From: Sphaerobacteraceae bacterium
GTDB lineage: Bacteria > Chloroflexota > Chloroflexia > Thermomicrobiales > Thermomicrobiaceae
Assembly (NCBI GenBank): GCA_007695115.1
Contig: REEK01000121.1
Location: 1-58,855, forward strand
Reading direction: 5' to 3'
Length of the DNA: 58,855 bases
Of the stretch, positions 20,164-28,001 are shown in pieces. Below the pieces are notes generated by a model. It was not told the origin of the DNA, made no database searches, and worked only from the letters and a program-made list of their open reading frames with translations. Made by a program: the position numbers and the translations under genes. Each line of letters starts with the position of its first letter. The first letter of the stretch is position 1.

Positions 20164-20318
20164 GAATTGCTCCCTCTTTTGTCAGATCTGGTTCTGCGGC
20201 GTGAACGTGTTATCCGTTGACCATAGCCGAAGCCGGACAACGCGACAACAGGGACAGTCGGAAGGAACACCCGATGCCAGGGCATCGGACGCGAGTCAGT
20301 TCACGGTGGGTACGTTGT

Positions 20319-20684
20319 TCAGGAGTTGAAGGGAAGCGTGACACGAACCCGGGAATATTCGAGCGATGCAGATGACACGCGAACGTATCGTGTCCGATGA
20401 AAGCAGATGTCGAGCGCAACGGCCTGGACGCCGAAGAACAGGGCAAGACCGACCATCGGAGATGTAATAGCTGAGATGAGCACCATTGTACCGATACCGA
20501 GTCCGACGGCAATGGTAGTCATGACCATTCCGTATCCCAGGAGAGAAAGTCGGGAGCCGGTTAGCGTAACCAGATAGGGTGAGCTAGCGTTGCGGAAGAT
20601 GTGGGTGAGTGCGGTGCCGGTTGCGGCGATTACCAGAGAGATCGTAATCAGGCCCTCAAGTGACATCATTGCTTCCAGGTTCAT
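20319..20684 (-). CDS. Small hypothetical membrane protein
   Basis: 121 residues from ATG at 20684 (GAAGGG upstream; a GTG at 20699 is less likely). Three hydrophobic helices: LITISLVIAATGTALTHIF, LLGYGMVMTTIAVGLGIGTMVLISAI and PMVGLALFFGVQAVALDICF. The C-terminal tail is basic. No family recognised. It stands alone between convergent and divergent neighbours. Confidence 0.6.
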   Translation of the reverse strand: MNLEAMMSLEGLITISLVIAATGTALTHIFRNASSPYLVTLTGSRLSLLGYGMVMTTIAVGLGIGTMVLISAITSPMVGLALFFGVQAVALDICFHRTRYVRVSSASLEYSRVRVTLPFNS

Positions 20685-20866
20685 GATCTGCCCTTCCACT
20701 GGTCAGGGAACCAGCACTTGTCCATGTTCAATGGCCACTTGAAGTGTGCGACGTGAGCAAGTGTTGGGTCTATAGCGTTTGGGTACCAGTTTGCGTATCC
20801 ACTTATCCCAGTACAACCGGACGGTACGCGAGTACCTGGATGGGGCTCTGGTCATCTGAGGAGCAG
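20685..20866. other. Intergenic region upstream of the small membrane protein
   Basis: About 180 bp that should contain the promoter of the small membrane protein gene. I see no credible ORF, RNA structure or repeat. Confidence 0.3.
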
Positions 20867-20901
20867 AAACGGCCGGGCAGCATGCGCTGCGCCGGCCGTT
20901 T
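20867..20901. terminator. Terminator downstream of osmC
   Basis: AAACGGCCGG-GCAGC (20867-20881) pairs with GCTGC-CCGGCCGTTT (to 20901) around ATGC, with one bulged G. It begins 25 bp past the osmC stop on the minus strand, and the stem ends in a T/A run, as expected for an intrinsic terminator. Confidence 0.75.
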
Positions 20902-20925
20902 ACCTGTGCGGATAAGTGTCGTGAA

Positions 20926-21369
20926 CTAGCCTTCGAGGGTGGCGGTTACGGAGATCTCCGCACCGTGGCGAACCAGGTTGGAGATCGGGCAGCCTTGCTC
21001 GGCCTGCAAGGCCAGACTTTCGAACCCGGACTGATCGAGGCCCGGCACCTTGCCCAGCACGGTGAGGTCGACCTTTGTGACCTTCGGGCCGCCGTCAACC
21101 ATGTCAAGGGTGCAAACGGCGTCGACCTTCAACTGCTCTGGGCCGTGGCCGGCCTGGCCGAGAACGTTGGAAAACGCCATCGCGTAGCAGCTTGCGTGCG
21201 CTGCAGCGATCAATTCTTCCGGGCTGGTATTGCCACCGGCCTCCTCGACCCGGGCTGGCCAGCTGACCGGCAGCTCGGCGGCTCCACTAGTCTCCAGCTT
21301 CAGCGTACCCTTGCCATCCGCCAGTCCACCGTTCCAGACAACGCTCGCGTTACGTTCTGCCATCGGCAT
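20926..21369 (-). CDS. osmC: OsmC-family organic hydroperoxide reductase
   Basis: 147 residues. The two redox cysteines are both present: C61 in AAAHASCYAMAFSN and C127 in AEQGCPISNLV. Order and spacing fit OsmC/Ohr, which reduces organic hydroperoxides and is recycled by a lipoylated or thiol partner. Start ATG 21369 (alternative 21363) has GGAAGG upstream. It follows the Sec peroxiredoxin-like gene on the same strand, 76 bp away, so two peroxide-defence genes sit together. Here both active residues are Cys, so it is not a selenoprotein. Confidence 0.92.
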   Translation of the reverse strand: MPMAERNASVVWNGGLADGKGTLKLETSGAAELPVSWPARVEEAGGNTSPEELIAAAHASCYAMAFSNVLGQAGHGPEQLKVDAVCTLDMVDGGPKVTKVDLTVLGKVPGLDQSGFESLALQAEQGCPISNLVRHGAEISVTATLEG

Positions 21370-21445
21370 GGTTCTGTACCTTCCCTGTTCGTGTCATTTA
21401 GCGTCAATTGACGTTACTTTCGTTGTTCTTGCAGATTATCTGCCA

Positions 21446-21934
21446 TCAGGATAGCTGTCGAACGATCTCCGGAATTTCCGTGGTAACCGGCCTGTCCCGA
21501 GAGCCCGTACCAACGTACCGGTAAAGGATCTCGCGTTGCGGTCCCAGAATGTAGACCGTCGGTCGGCAGATCTGTCGATTCTTTGGCTCGTCATCGTGAA
21601 AGATGCCGAGTTCGTGAATCGACTTGCAGTTCGGGTCAGAGAATACCCCATAGGGGAGTTCAAGCCGCTTCTTCAGATCCCGGCAGGAATCGAACGAATC
21701 GCTGGAGATCGCGATGATCTCCGCATCTTCGGCGGTGGTGGCTTCGTAGATGTCGGCGAACTCGACGAGTTGCCCCCGACACGGTGGTCACCAGTGTCCA
21801 CGAAAGAAGATGACGACCAGCCTGGATCCGGGAAGTTCATCGAGCGTTACCGGATCGCCCTGATCGGTCAGAACGCTCAGATGACCGATGCGGTCTCCGA
21901 GGTCTGGTCCGTCGATTTCGAGTCCAAAACGCAC
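21446..21934 (-). CDS. Peroxiredoxin-like thioredoxin-fold selenoprotein (UxxC)
   Basis: 162 residues when TGA at 21788-21790 is read as selenocysteine (residue 49). The sequence runs RLVVIFFRGHW-U-PPCRGQLVEFADIY, then AEIIAISSDSFDSC, LPYGVFSDPNC, RPTVYILGPQREILYRYVG and ends EIPEIVRQLS. It is the AhpC/TSA-like family whose usual motif is FxRGxWCPxC, so Sec replaces the peroxidatic/redox Cys and the resolving Cys is kept two residues later. GTG at 21934 has GAGAGGAA 6 bp upstream. It starts 21 bp after the M20 dipeptidase stop, so the two are probably an operon. No single ATG/GTG-to-stop frame covers it. Expected role: peroxide or thiol-disulfide redox in the cytoplasm. Confidence 0.92.
21751..21781 (-). 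promoter_or_regulatory. Candidate SECIS hairpin of the Sec peroxiredoxin-like gene
   Basis: In the mRNA, 7-37 nt after the UGA, UGUCGG pairs with CCGACA. Inside, AACUC pairs with GAGUU around the loop GUC, 22-24 nt after the UGA. Distance and a G first in the loop fit bacterial SECIS rules, but it lacks the GGUC of the other elements. Confidence 0.65.
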
Positions 21935-21955
21935 AGTCGTTCCTCTCTGCTCGAA

Positions 21956-23326
21956 CTATCGAGCCAGCGCCTGAAGATACCGGCAATAGCCTTCTCGCAT
22001 CTTCTGGAAATCGACCAGTCGGTACGATTCGTTCGGTGCGTGCATGCCGTTTTCCGGCAGGCCCCAGGAGAAGAAGACCATGTCCGAGCCGAGCTCGCGC
22101 TGGAAGAGCTCCGCCACCGGTACGGTGCCGCCGACTCGGGTAACCAGCACGTCCTTGTCGTACATGTCCTCCAGGACTTCCATCGCCGTCTTGAGTCCCG
22201 GATGTTCCCGGCTGATGCTGAATGGGAACGCCTTGCCCTGGGTTGGTTCAACGGTGACCGTGGCACCTGGCGGGCAGTGCTTCTGGCAGTGGGCGTCGAT
22301 GAGCTTCACGATCTCTTCCGGGTTCTGATCCGGAACCAGCCGGCAGGTGATCTTCAGATGGGCTTCGTTTGGCGTCACGGTTTTGACGCCCTCGCCCTGG
22401 AATCCACCCCAGACCCCGTTCATGTCGAGCGTCGGGCGTGCCCAGGCGCGTTCGTTGGGGGTATAGCCTGCTTCGCCTTTGAGTTCGGAGACGCCGACCA
22501 TTTCCTTATAGGCATCCTCGTTGTACGGAACGGCGGCGATGTCTTCTTTGTCGCCGTCGGTCAGGTCCACGACGTGATCGTAGAAGCCGTCGATGGCGAT
22601 CTTGTGGTTCTCATCGTGGAATGTGGCGGCCAGTTCGATCAGCGACTGCACCGCGTTGGGCACGTTGGCGCCGTGGACCCCGGAGTGCAGATCGGTGGCG
22701 GCCGTCTTCAGATTCACCTGGCAGGCACCGAGGCCCTTGCTGGAGATGGTCACCGATGGTTGATCGGCGGCGTGCATGCCGCCATCCGCCGAGATGACGA
22801 AGTCACAGCTGAGTTTGTCTTTGTACTGCTGAATCACTGGACCCATCGACGGTGAGCCGATCTCTTCTTCACCTTCGAAGAAGATTTTGACGTTGACTGG
22901 CGGCTGGCCATCGGTCTTGTAGAGCGCTTCGATCGCCTTGACCGTTGCGTAGGAGTTGCCCTTGTCGTCCGAGGCACCGCGGGCGTAAAGACGGCCGTCG
23001 CGCTCGGTTGGTTCGAACGGGGGCGTTTCCCAGAGTTCGAGAGGATCCGGCGGCTGGACATCGTAGTGTCCATAGATCATCACCGTTGGCTGGTTGTCAT
23101 CGACATGCCAGTGGGCGAAGACGATTGGATTGCGATCCGTGGGGATCAGTTCTACCTCCGGGAACCCGGCATCCTTCAGTTTGGCGGCTACCCAGTCAGC
23201 CGCTGCCCGGACATCGGCATTGTGATCTGGAAGGGCACTGATGCTGGGAATTCGCAGGTATTCTTTGAGCTCTTCGACGTGGGAATCGTAGTTTTCGCGC
23301 AGGTATGCGCGCCATTCAAACGACAC
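21956..23326 (-). CDS. M20-family metallopeptidase (dipeptidase)
   Basis: 456 residues from GTG at 23326 (AAAGGGACC upstream); the longer open frame to 23515 crosses a hairpin and has no family similarity. It shows M20 zinc-peptidase motifs: MIYGHYDVQPPD (zinc His and Asp), LYARGASDDKGN (bridging Asp), IFFEGEEEIGSP (catalytic Glu pair), a dimerisation domain, and ENGMHAPNESYRL (C-terminal zinc His). This is the CNDP/dipeptidase-type M20 group; no signal peptide, so cytoplasmic. It probably hydrolyses dipeptides. It lies upstream of the Sec peroxiredoxin gene and 63 bp downstream of the DapA-like gene. Confidence 0.93.
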   Translation of the reverse strand: MSFEWRAYLRENYDSHVEELKEYLRIPSISALPDHNADVRAAADWVAAKLKDAGFPEVELIPTDRNPIVFAHWHVDDNQPTVMIYGHYDVQPPDPLELWETPPFEPTERDGRLYARGASDDKGNSYATVKAIEALYKTDGQPPVNVKIFFEGEEEIGSPSMGPVIQQYKDKLSCDFVISADGGMHAADQPSVTISSKGLGACQVNLKTAATDLHSGVHGANVPNAVQSLIELAATFHDENHKIAIDGFYDHVVDLTDGDKEDIAAVPYNEDAYKEMVGVSELKGEAGYTPNERAWARPTLDMNGVWGGFQGEGVKTVTPNEAHLKITCRLVPDQNPEEIVKLIDAHCQKHCPPGATVTVEPTQGKAFPFSISREHPGLKTAMEVLEDMYDKDVLVTRVGGTVPVAELFQRELGSDMVFFSWGLPENGMHAPNESYRLVDFQKMREGYCRYLQALAR

Positions 23327-23347
23327 GAAGCGGTCCCTTTCATGAGG

Positions 23348-23373
23348 CAGTGCGCGGCATACGCCGCGCACTG
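23348..23373. repeat. Perfect inverted repeat between the DapA-like and dipeptidase genes
   Basis: CAGTGCGCGGC (23348-23358), loop ATAC, GCCGCGCACTG (23363-23373). It lies in the 63-bp gap of a same-strand pair and has no T tract on either side. It could be a leaky terminator or an mRNA processing site. Confidence 0.6.
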
Positions 23374-23388
23374 AGGAGATGCTGAATT

Positions 23389-24297
23389 CTAGAGTACGCC
23401 GAGGGCGTTGAGGCCCTTGCGGGTGCGTTCCATCTGATCGGAAGTGAGCCACTGCAGTGGGTGGGTCATATACCCGCCACAGAGACCACGGAGAACGTGT
23501 GGAGCCTTGTAGCAAGCCGGGCCAGGTCCGATCTTGCAGACATCGACGACCTGCGTCAGCACGCGCTGTCGATCGGCTGCCTTGGCGAAATCGCCCGCTT
23601 TATAGGCATCGAAGATCTCGCGCTCAAGGGCCGAGGCTGCGTTCACGGTTCCACCGATGATGCCGTGTCCGCCGATCATCAGGTTGCCGAACAGGGTGCC
23701 ATCGGCACCGGTGAACAGGGTGAAACCTGGAGCCTGTTTGGCGACACGAGCGTAGTGGGTATAGCCGACATAGTTGCCGCTGCTGTCCTTGATTCCCATG
23801 ATGTTGCGGTGCTGGGCGAGCTTCTCGAGTGCCGCTGGCGAGATGGTGACCTTTGTGGTCTGCGGGATGTTGTACATCATGATCGGCAGCGGGCTCTCGT
23901 CAGCCAGGTGCTCGTAGAATTCGATCACGCCCTGGTCATCGAGGTTGTAATAGAAGGGAGGCGGAACCAGTGCCGCGACGACACCCGGCTTATCCATCTT
24001 CTTGAGATCTTCGATGATGTCGACCGCAACCGTTCCAGCCGCACCGGTCATGATCACGCCCGGGTTCTCGCGCGCAGCGTTCGCTTCGAGGACGACCTCG
24101 AGAACTTCCAGCCGCTGGTCACGGCGAAGGCCGTTGCATTCGCCGGTTGTGCCGAGGATCGACAGCCCGTGGCAGCCGTTATCGAGCAGGTTGTTGACGA
24201 TGTTCTTCAAGCCGTCATGATCGACCTCTCGCTCAGCGGTGAGCGCGGTCGACATTGCGGCGTAAATGCCTTCGTAGACCTCTTTGGTGTCCGACAC
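23389..24297 (-). CDS. DapA-like class I aldolase / N-acetylneuraminate lyase family
   Basis: 302 residues from GTG at 24297 with GGGAGG 5 bp upstream. DHDPS/NAL-family TIM barrel: GTTGE (about 50-54) binds the pyruvyl carboxylate, Tyr142 is in IMMYNIPQTT, and Schiff-base Lys170 is in IMGIKDSSGN. It then runs ALEREIFDAYKAGDFAKA. The family includes dihydrodipicolinate synthase and several aldolases/dehydratases acting on 2-oxo acids. With no lysine genes nearby, a catabolic aldolase is as likely as DapA. The 3' hairpin separates it from the dipeptidase. Confidence 0.88.
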   Translation of the reverse strand: MSDTKEVYEGIYAAMSTALTAEREVDHDGLKNIVNNLLDNGCHGLSILGTTGECNGLRRDQRLEVLEVVLEANAARENPGVIMTGAAGTVAVDIIEDLKKMDKPGVVAALVPPPFYYNLDDQGVIEFYEHLADESPLPIMMYNIPQTTKVTISPAALEKLAQHRNIMGIKDSSGNYVGYTHYARVAKQAPGFTLFTGADGTLFGNLMIGGHGIIGGTVNAASALEREIFDAYKAGDFAKAADRQRVLTQVVDVCKIGPGPACYKAPHVLRGLCGGYMTHPLQWLTSDQMERTRKGLNALGVL

Positions 24298-24443
24298 GGT
24301 TACCTCCCGGAATAATTCAGCGCAAGCTCGTTCGACGGGTCGCCGATGCGATCCCGTTTGCTGGCATCGTAGCATAGCCCGGTGAATCGTTGGTATCAGG
24401 CATACTTGGAATTGATGTTTCCGATGCTTGTCCAGGAGGCCCA

Positions 24444-25049
24444 ATGATCGATGAACAGCAAATCGACGATACGAATGACGCAAATGAAGAAGAGTTGGCA
24501 GACGAATCTACCGAGCAGACGTCCGAACGGTTGACACAGGCCATGCGCAAGGAACGGCTAGGACAGCTTCGTACCCGGATTGGCGATCAGGCACAGCTGG
24601 ACGGTGATGTGGTGGTCGTTGAGGTTGGTGAGCCGGTAGTGCTCCACATCGAGCTCGATCGGGACGGCGTTTACACACTGACCTGGTGGGCTACTCAGTT
24701 GACTGAGAGTTCCCATCATCGGTGGCGTGAAGCCGCAGCCTCGATCCTCCGCGATGGCGAGGAAATCCATACGTCTGCGCTGGGTGGCGGCTATCTCATC
24801 GAGTTCGACCAGACGGTCGACAGTCACGATGATGCAGTGACTCTGGCTCGGGATACCGTTCGTGTGGAACGCGTTCGAGAACTGGTGACAGCATTCCCGG
24901 AAGCGGTGGCCGCATTGCCGCCGGAACCGGTCCCGGACTACCTCTTGCCACCGGAGCCGGAACTTCCACCTCTCGGCGAGGCCGAAGCGGAGGATGTGGA
25001 GACTGATCCGGAAGGTTTTGGAGATGAGGAGTCCGAGACCGCCGGTTGA
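24444..25049 (+). CDS. Hypothetical acidic protein
   Basis: 201 residues, ATG at 24444 preceded by a near-perfect AGGAGG. Very acidic N-terminus (residues 1-40) and a Pro/Glu-rich C-terminal tail (PPEPELPPLGEAEAEDVE). The middle (about 65-150) is a compact alpha/beta region: VVVVEVGEPVVLHIELDRDGVYTLTWWATQL. No TM, signal peptide or known motif. It may be an operon leader for the two small genes downstream (64 bp gap). Function unknown. Confidence 0.65.
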   Translation: MIDEQQIDDTNDANEEELADESTEQTSERLTQAMRKERLGQLRTRIGDQAQLDGDVVVVEVGEPVVLHIELDRDGVYTLTWWATQLTESSHHRWREAAASILRDGEEIHTSALGGGYLIEFDQTVDSHDDAVTLARDTVRVERVRELVTAFPEAVAALPPEPVPDYLLPPEPELPPLGEAEAEDVETDPEGFGDEESETAG

Positions 25050-25113
25050 TCGTTTAGACTGGGAGAAGGGGTTCTCAACACATCGGTCTAATGATTGCTG
25101 AAGAGGTAGTGTG

Positions 25114-25413
25114 ATGACTATCGCGCACGCCGAAACTGCGGAACAGGTGGGGGAGTACCTCGCATCGTTGCTACGAGGCCGTGGTGACGTATCAAAGTTG
25201 TACGTCCTGCGATCGCACGAGCTTATCGAACTGTGGTTGCTGATTGCCCCCGCAACCATCGATGCGGAAGTGGAACTTCATTCGCTTCAGCGACGACTAC
25301 TGGAGCGATTCCCCAGTAACAGTCTCGACTTGAGGATCCTCGACGTCTCGAGACTTGGCCATGGTGGGGTTTACGCAGCAGTTCCCCGCGATGCAATTCA
25401 GATCGAGATTTGA
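25114..25413 (+). CDS. Small hypothetical protein paired with a HEPN-like gene
   Basis: 99 residues from ATG 25114 (GTG at 25111 is also possible) with AGAGG upstream. Predicted alpha/beta: VGEYLASLLRGRGDVSKLYVLRS, IELWLLIAPATIDAEVELHSLQRRLLERFP, LDLRILDVS. The strand-helix-strand order is faintly like small nucleotidyltransferase-type partners of HEPN proteins, but the GSxxxG and DxD catalytic signature is absent. Its stop overlaps the start of the next gene, so they are translationally coupled. Function not assigned. Confidence 0.6.
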   Translation: MTIAHAETAEQVGEYLASLLRGRGDVSKLYVLRSHELIELWLLIAPATIDAEVELHSLQRRLLERFPSNSLDLRILDVSRLGHGGVYAAVPRDAIQIEI

Positions 25414-25811
25414 GTCCTGTGGGCTTCGAGGATCATCCTGACGTCGCCGCATCCGATCGCAATCTGGCAATCGCCGACCATCTTCTGGACAACCGTCCCG
25501 CTGGCCTTGATGGACCTGCCTATGAGTGGGCTGTCATCGTTAGCTTCTATGCAGCAGTCCGGTGCATCAACGCGTGGATTCATGAGAATCACGATCGGCA
25601 ACCGGTAAATCACGGGGAGCGATTCAGGGAGATTCTCAATGATCCATCGCTTCAGGAGTTGCTCGAACGATACTCTCTTCTTCGGAGCTGGTCTGAGCAA
25701 GCCAGATATACGGCGCCAGCCAGCGAGTTTTCGTCAGATCATGCCCGTATGGCTCTCGACTTCGCGAAATCGATTCGAAATCATTTGCAGTCCAGTACTG
25801 AACCTTCATAA
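25410..25811 (+). CDS. HEPN-like helical protein
   Basis: 133 residues from TTG 25410 overlapping the preceding stop by 4 bp (GTG 25419 is an alternative start). All-helical with a HEPN-type layout: AIADHLLDNRPAGL, YEWAVIVSFYAAVRCINAWIHE, NHGERFREIL, then YSLLRSWSEQARYT and a last helix ARMALDFAKSIRNHL. HEPN proteins are often toxin RNases with an RxxxxH motif, which I do not see. The pairing with a small upstream gene recalls HEPN/MNT modules. Assignment rests on fold-like patterning only. Confidence 0.55.
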   Translation: MSPVGFEDHPDVAASDRNLAIADHLLDNRPAGLDGPAYEWAVIVSFYAAVRCINAWIHENHDRQPVNHGERFREILNDPSLQELLERYSLLRSWSEQARYTAPASEFSSDHARMALDFAKSIRNHLQSSTEPS

Positions 25812-25897
25812 CGCTGAGACTGGTATCGTTTCTGCAGGGAAACATGTCGAAATAGAGGTGTGGGCGCGGCTGAAGCGCCCCGAAGAAAGGATTGCCT

Positions 25898-26800
25898 GTG
25901 TCTAATGGCGTAACTGGACCGACAATGGGGAAGAACCCACCCAACGACAAAATACATTTCGGAATCGTTACCGGGCAGCACTGGCTGACCTGGGAAGATC
26001 TCCAGTATCAGTGGAGCTTTGCAGAAGAATCCGGGCTCGATTCAGCCTGGGGTTTCGATCACTTCTACTCGATGTACAACGGTGATCAGGGACCATGTTT
26101 CGAAGGCTATACGATGCTTGCCGGCCTGTCGCAGAATTTCCATCGCCTGCAGATGGGGCTGATGGTCACCGGCCTGACGCATCGCAACCCGGCGATCATG
26201 TTCAAGGAAGCGGTCACCATTGACCATATGTCCGGTGGACGGATGATCCTCGGCATCGGTGCCGCCTGGAACGAGCCAGAGCATCGCTGGTTCGGGATCG
26301 ATTTCCCGTCGCCGCGGGATCGTGTCGATCGATTCGGCGAAGCGATGGAGATCTTCCGTCGTCTGGAAACCCAGGAGCACACCACTTTCGAGGGTGAGCA
26401 CTACAAGCTCGATAACGCGCCGTTCCAGCCGAAGCCAGTCTTCGGTCACATGCCGGTTCTCGTTGGCTCACGTGGAAAGCGAATGATGCGCCACATTGCC
26501 AAGTACGCCGATCAGTGGGACGGCCGTGGCACTCCGGAAGAGTATGCCGAGCACTCGAAGCGTCTCGATGATCTCTGCAAGGAGATCGGTCGTGATCCGT
26601 CAGAGATTCGACGTGTTCTGGCTGGCGGAGGACACAACCTCGAGAGCGAAGACGTCTTCCGAAACCACGTCAAGGCCTACCACGCAGTCGGCGTTCGGAC
26701 GTTCCTGTTCGACATGCCGCTCGGCGAGGTCAGCCCGACGATTCAGAACATCGCCGACAAGGTGATGCCGGAACTTCGTGAAGAGCTGGACGGCAAGTAG
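25898..26800 (+). CDS. Luciferase-like (LLM class, F420-dependent type) oxidoreductase, copy 1
   Basis: 300 residues from GTG 25898 with AAAGGA 7 bp upstream. LLM-fold: HFGIVTGQHWLTWEDL, SGLDSAWGFDHFYSM, LMVTGLTHRNPAIMFKEAVT, SGGRMILGIGAAWNEPEH, PVLVGSRGKRMMRHIAKYAD and GVRTFLFDMPLGEV. The family (MER/FGD/luciferase) binds F420 or FMN. It is 52 bp upstream of a close paralogue. Reactions in this branch include oxidation of unknown alcohols or carbonyls. Confidence 0.87.
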   Translation: MSNGVTGPTMGKNPPNDKIHFGIVTGQHWLTWEDLQYQWSFAEESGLDSAWGFDHFYSMYNGDQGPCFEGYTMLAGLSQNFHRLQMGLMVTGLTHRNPAIMFKEAVTIDHMSGGRMILGIGAAWNEPEHRWFGIDFPSPRDRVDRFGEAMEIFRRLETQEHTTFEGEHYKLDNAPFQPKPVFGHMPVLVGSRGKRMMRHIAKYADQWDGRGTPEEYAEHSKRLDDLCKEIGRDPSEIRRVLAGGGHNLESEDVFRNHVKAYHAVGVRTFLFDMPLGEVSPTIQNIADKVMPELREELDGK

Positions 26801-26852
26801 CACGCTGTTTGCCTCGACAGGATTTGCATGCTGAACAGGGAGAGGAAACCAG

Positions 26853-27743
26853 ATGATCGGTGGACCAACACACGGGGGCAACCCTCCGGCAGATACGATC
26901 ACCTTCGGGATTGTGGCTGGTCAGCATAACCGCACACTGGCGGAGATGCGCGAGCAGTGGCAGTTTGCCGAGGATACCGGATGGGATTCCGCCTGGGCCT
27001 TCGATCATTTCTTCTCCCTGCGTGACGACGAGATGGGCCCATGCCTCGATGGCTGGACGCTTCTCGGGGGAATGGCCGAGCGAACCGAGCGCGTTCAGAT
27101 GGGGCTGATGGTCACCGGTCTGACGCATCGCAACCCGGCGGTCCTGTTCAAGCAGGCCGTCACGGTGGATCACCTCTCCGGTGGGCGTCTGATCTTCGGT
27201 ATTGGTGCCTCCTGGAACGATCGCGAACACGAGGCCTACGGCATCGAATTCCCATCACCGAAGGTCCGGGTCGACCGCTTTGGTGAGGCGATGGAAATGT
27301 TCCGGCAACTCGAAACTCAGGAGCGAACCACGTTCGAGGGTGAACACTACTCGCTGGTCAATGCGCCGTTTGAGCCGAAGCCGGTGTTCGGGCATATGCC
27401 AGTGCTGGTTGGCTCCCGTGGCAAGCGGATGATGCGGTACATCGCAAAGTACGCTGACCAGTGGGATGGCAACGGCAGCCCTGAAGAGTACGCTGAGCAT
27501 TCTCGACGTCTGGACGAGAACTGCCGGGAGATCGGTCGAGATCCCTCGGAGATCCGACGGGGACTGACCACTGATGCTGGGCTGGAGAGCGAAGACGCGT
27601 TTCGCCAGCATGTGGCTGACTACTGGAAAGCAGGGGTCCGGACGTTCCTGGCCCGAATCCCCACCGGTTCGGTGAACCAGACCCTTCAGAATATCGCTGA
27701 GAAGGTGATTCCCGAACTCCGTGAGCAGTACAACGGCTCCTGA
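26853..27743 (+). CDS. Luciferase-like (LLM class, F420-dependent type) oxidoreductase, copy 2
   Basis: 296 residues with AGGGAGAGG upstream. A tandem paralogue of the preceding gene: shared runs include MGLMVTGLTHRNPA, RVDRFGEAMEMFR, EPKPVFGHMPVLVGSRGKRM and CREIGRDPSEIRR. The regions differ mostly at the N-terminus and around the substrate loop (FFSLRDDEMGPCLDG against FYSMYNGDQGPCFEG), so the pair has probably diverged in substrate. Cofactor F420 is inferred from family. A strong sigma-70-like promoter for the topoisomerase operon begins 84 bp past the stop. Confidence 0.87.
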   Translation: MIGGPTHGGNPPADTITFGIVAGQHNRTLAEMREQWQFAEDTGWDSAWAFDHFFSLRDDEMGPCLDGWTLLGGMAERTERVQMGLMVTGLTHRNPAVLFKQAVTVDHLSGGRLIFGIGASWNDREHEAYGIEFPSPKVRVDRFGEAMEMFRQLETQERTTFEGEHYSLVNAPFEPKPVFGHMPVLVGSRGKRMMRYIAKYADQWDGNGSPEEYAEHSRRLDENCREIGRDPSEIRRGLTTDAGLESEDAFRQHVADYWKAGVRTFLARIPTGSVNQTLQNIAEKVIPELREQYNGS

Positions 27744-27820
27744 TTTCGCTTCCAGAAGCAGATCGACCGCCGCGCCGGGCAGACTATCGTCAAGCCGGCG
27801 CAGATGCGTACGTATGCACC

Positions 27821-27855
27821 TGTCAATTGACAGTGTGGCACAATGGGCGTATAAT
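27821..27855 (+). promoter_or_regulatory. Consensus promoter of the topoisomerase operon, overlapped by a palindrome
   Basis: TTGACA (27827-27832), 17-bp spacer, TATAAT (27850-27855): an exact sigma-70 consensus. The -35 is the right half of a perfect 12-bp palindrome TGTCAATTGACA (27821-27832), a possible operator. Start of transcription expected near 27862, giving a 140-nt leader. Confidence 0.88.
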
Positions 27856-27863
27856 GCTCAGGT

Positions 27864-27974
27864 GGCGCGAACACATGTTCTATTCCCGGAATTCCAGACA
27901 GGTTTCGCGCCGATTGAACTGATGAGTAGAATCACGCGTCTGGGAACACGATCCCGTTCCCTGCGACTCTGCAG
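27864..27974 (+). other. Structured 5' leader of the topoisomerase operon
   Basis: Three hairpins in the 140-nt leader: GGCGCGAA (27864-27871) with TTCGCGCC (27904-27911); GGGAAC (27942-27947) with GTTCCC (27956-27961); CTGC (27961-27964) with GCAG (27971-27974). The first is long-range. Role unknown; a supercoiling or translation control is possible. Confidence 0.45.
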
Positions 27975-28001
27975 GTAATTGACGACGGAGAACCAATAAC
28001 G

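Noticed and set aside
21536-22855. 439-codon plus-strand open frame opposite the M20 dipeptidase
   Set aside because: Antisense shadow; the minus-strand M20 and Sec-Prx genes account for the region with clear motifs.
27918-27950. Hammerhead ribozyme (CTGATGAG) in the topoisomerase leader
   Set aside because: The CUGAUGA core is present by chance, but the GAAA core half and flanking stems II and III are missing.
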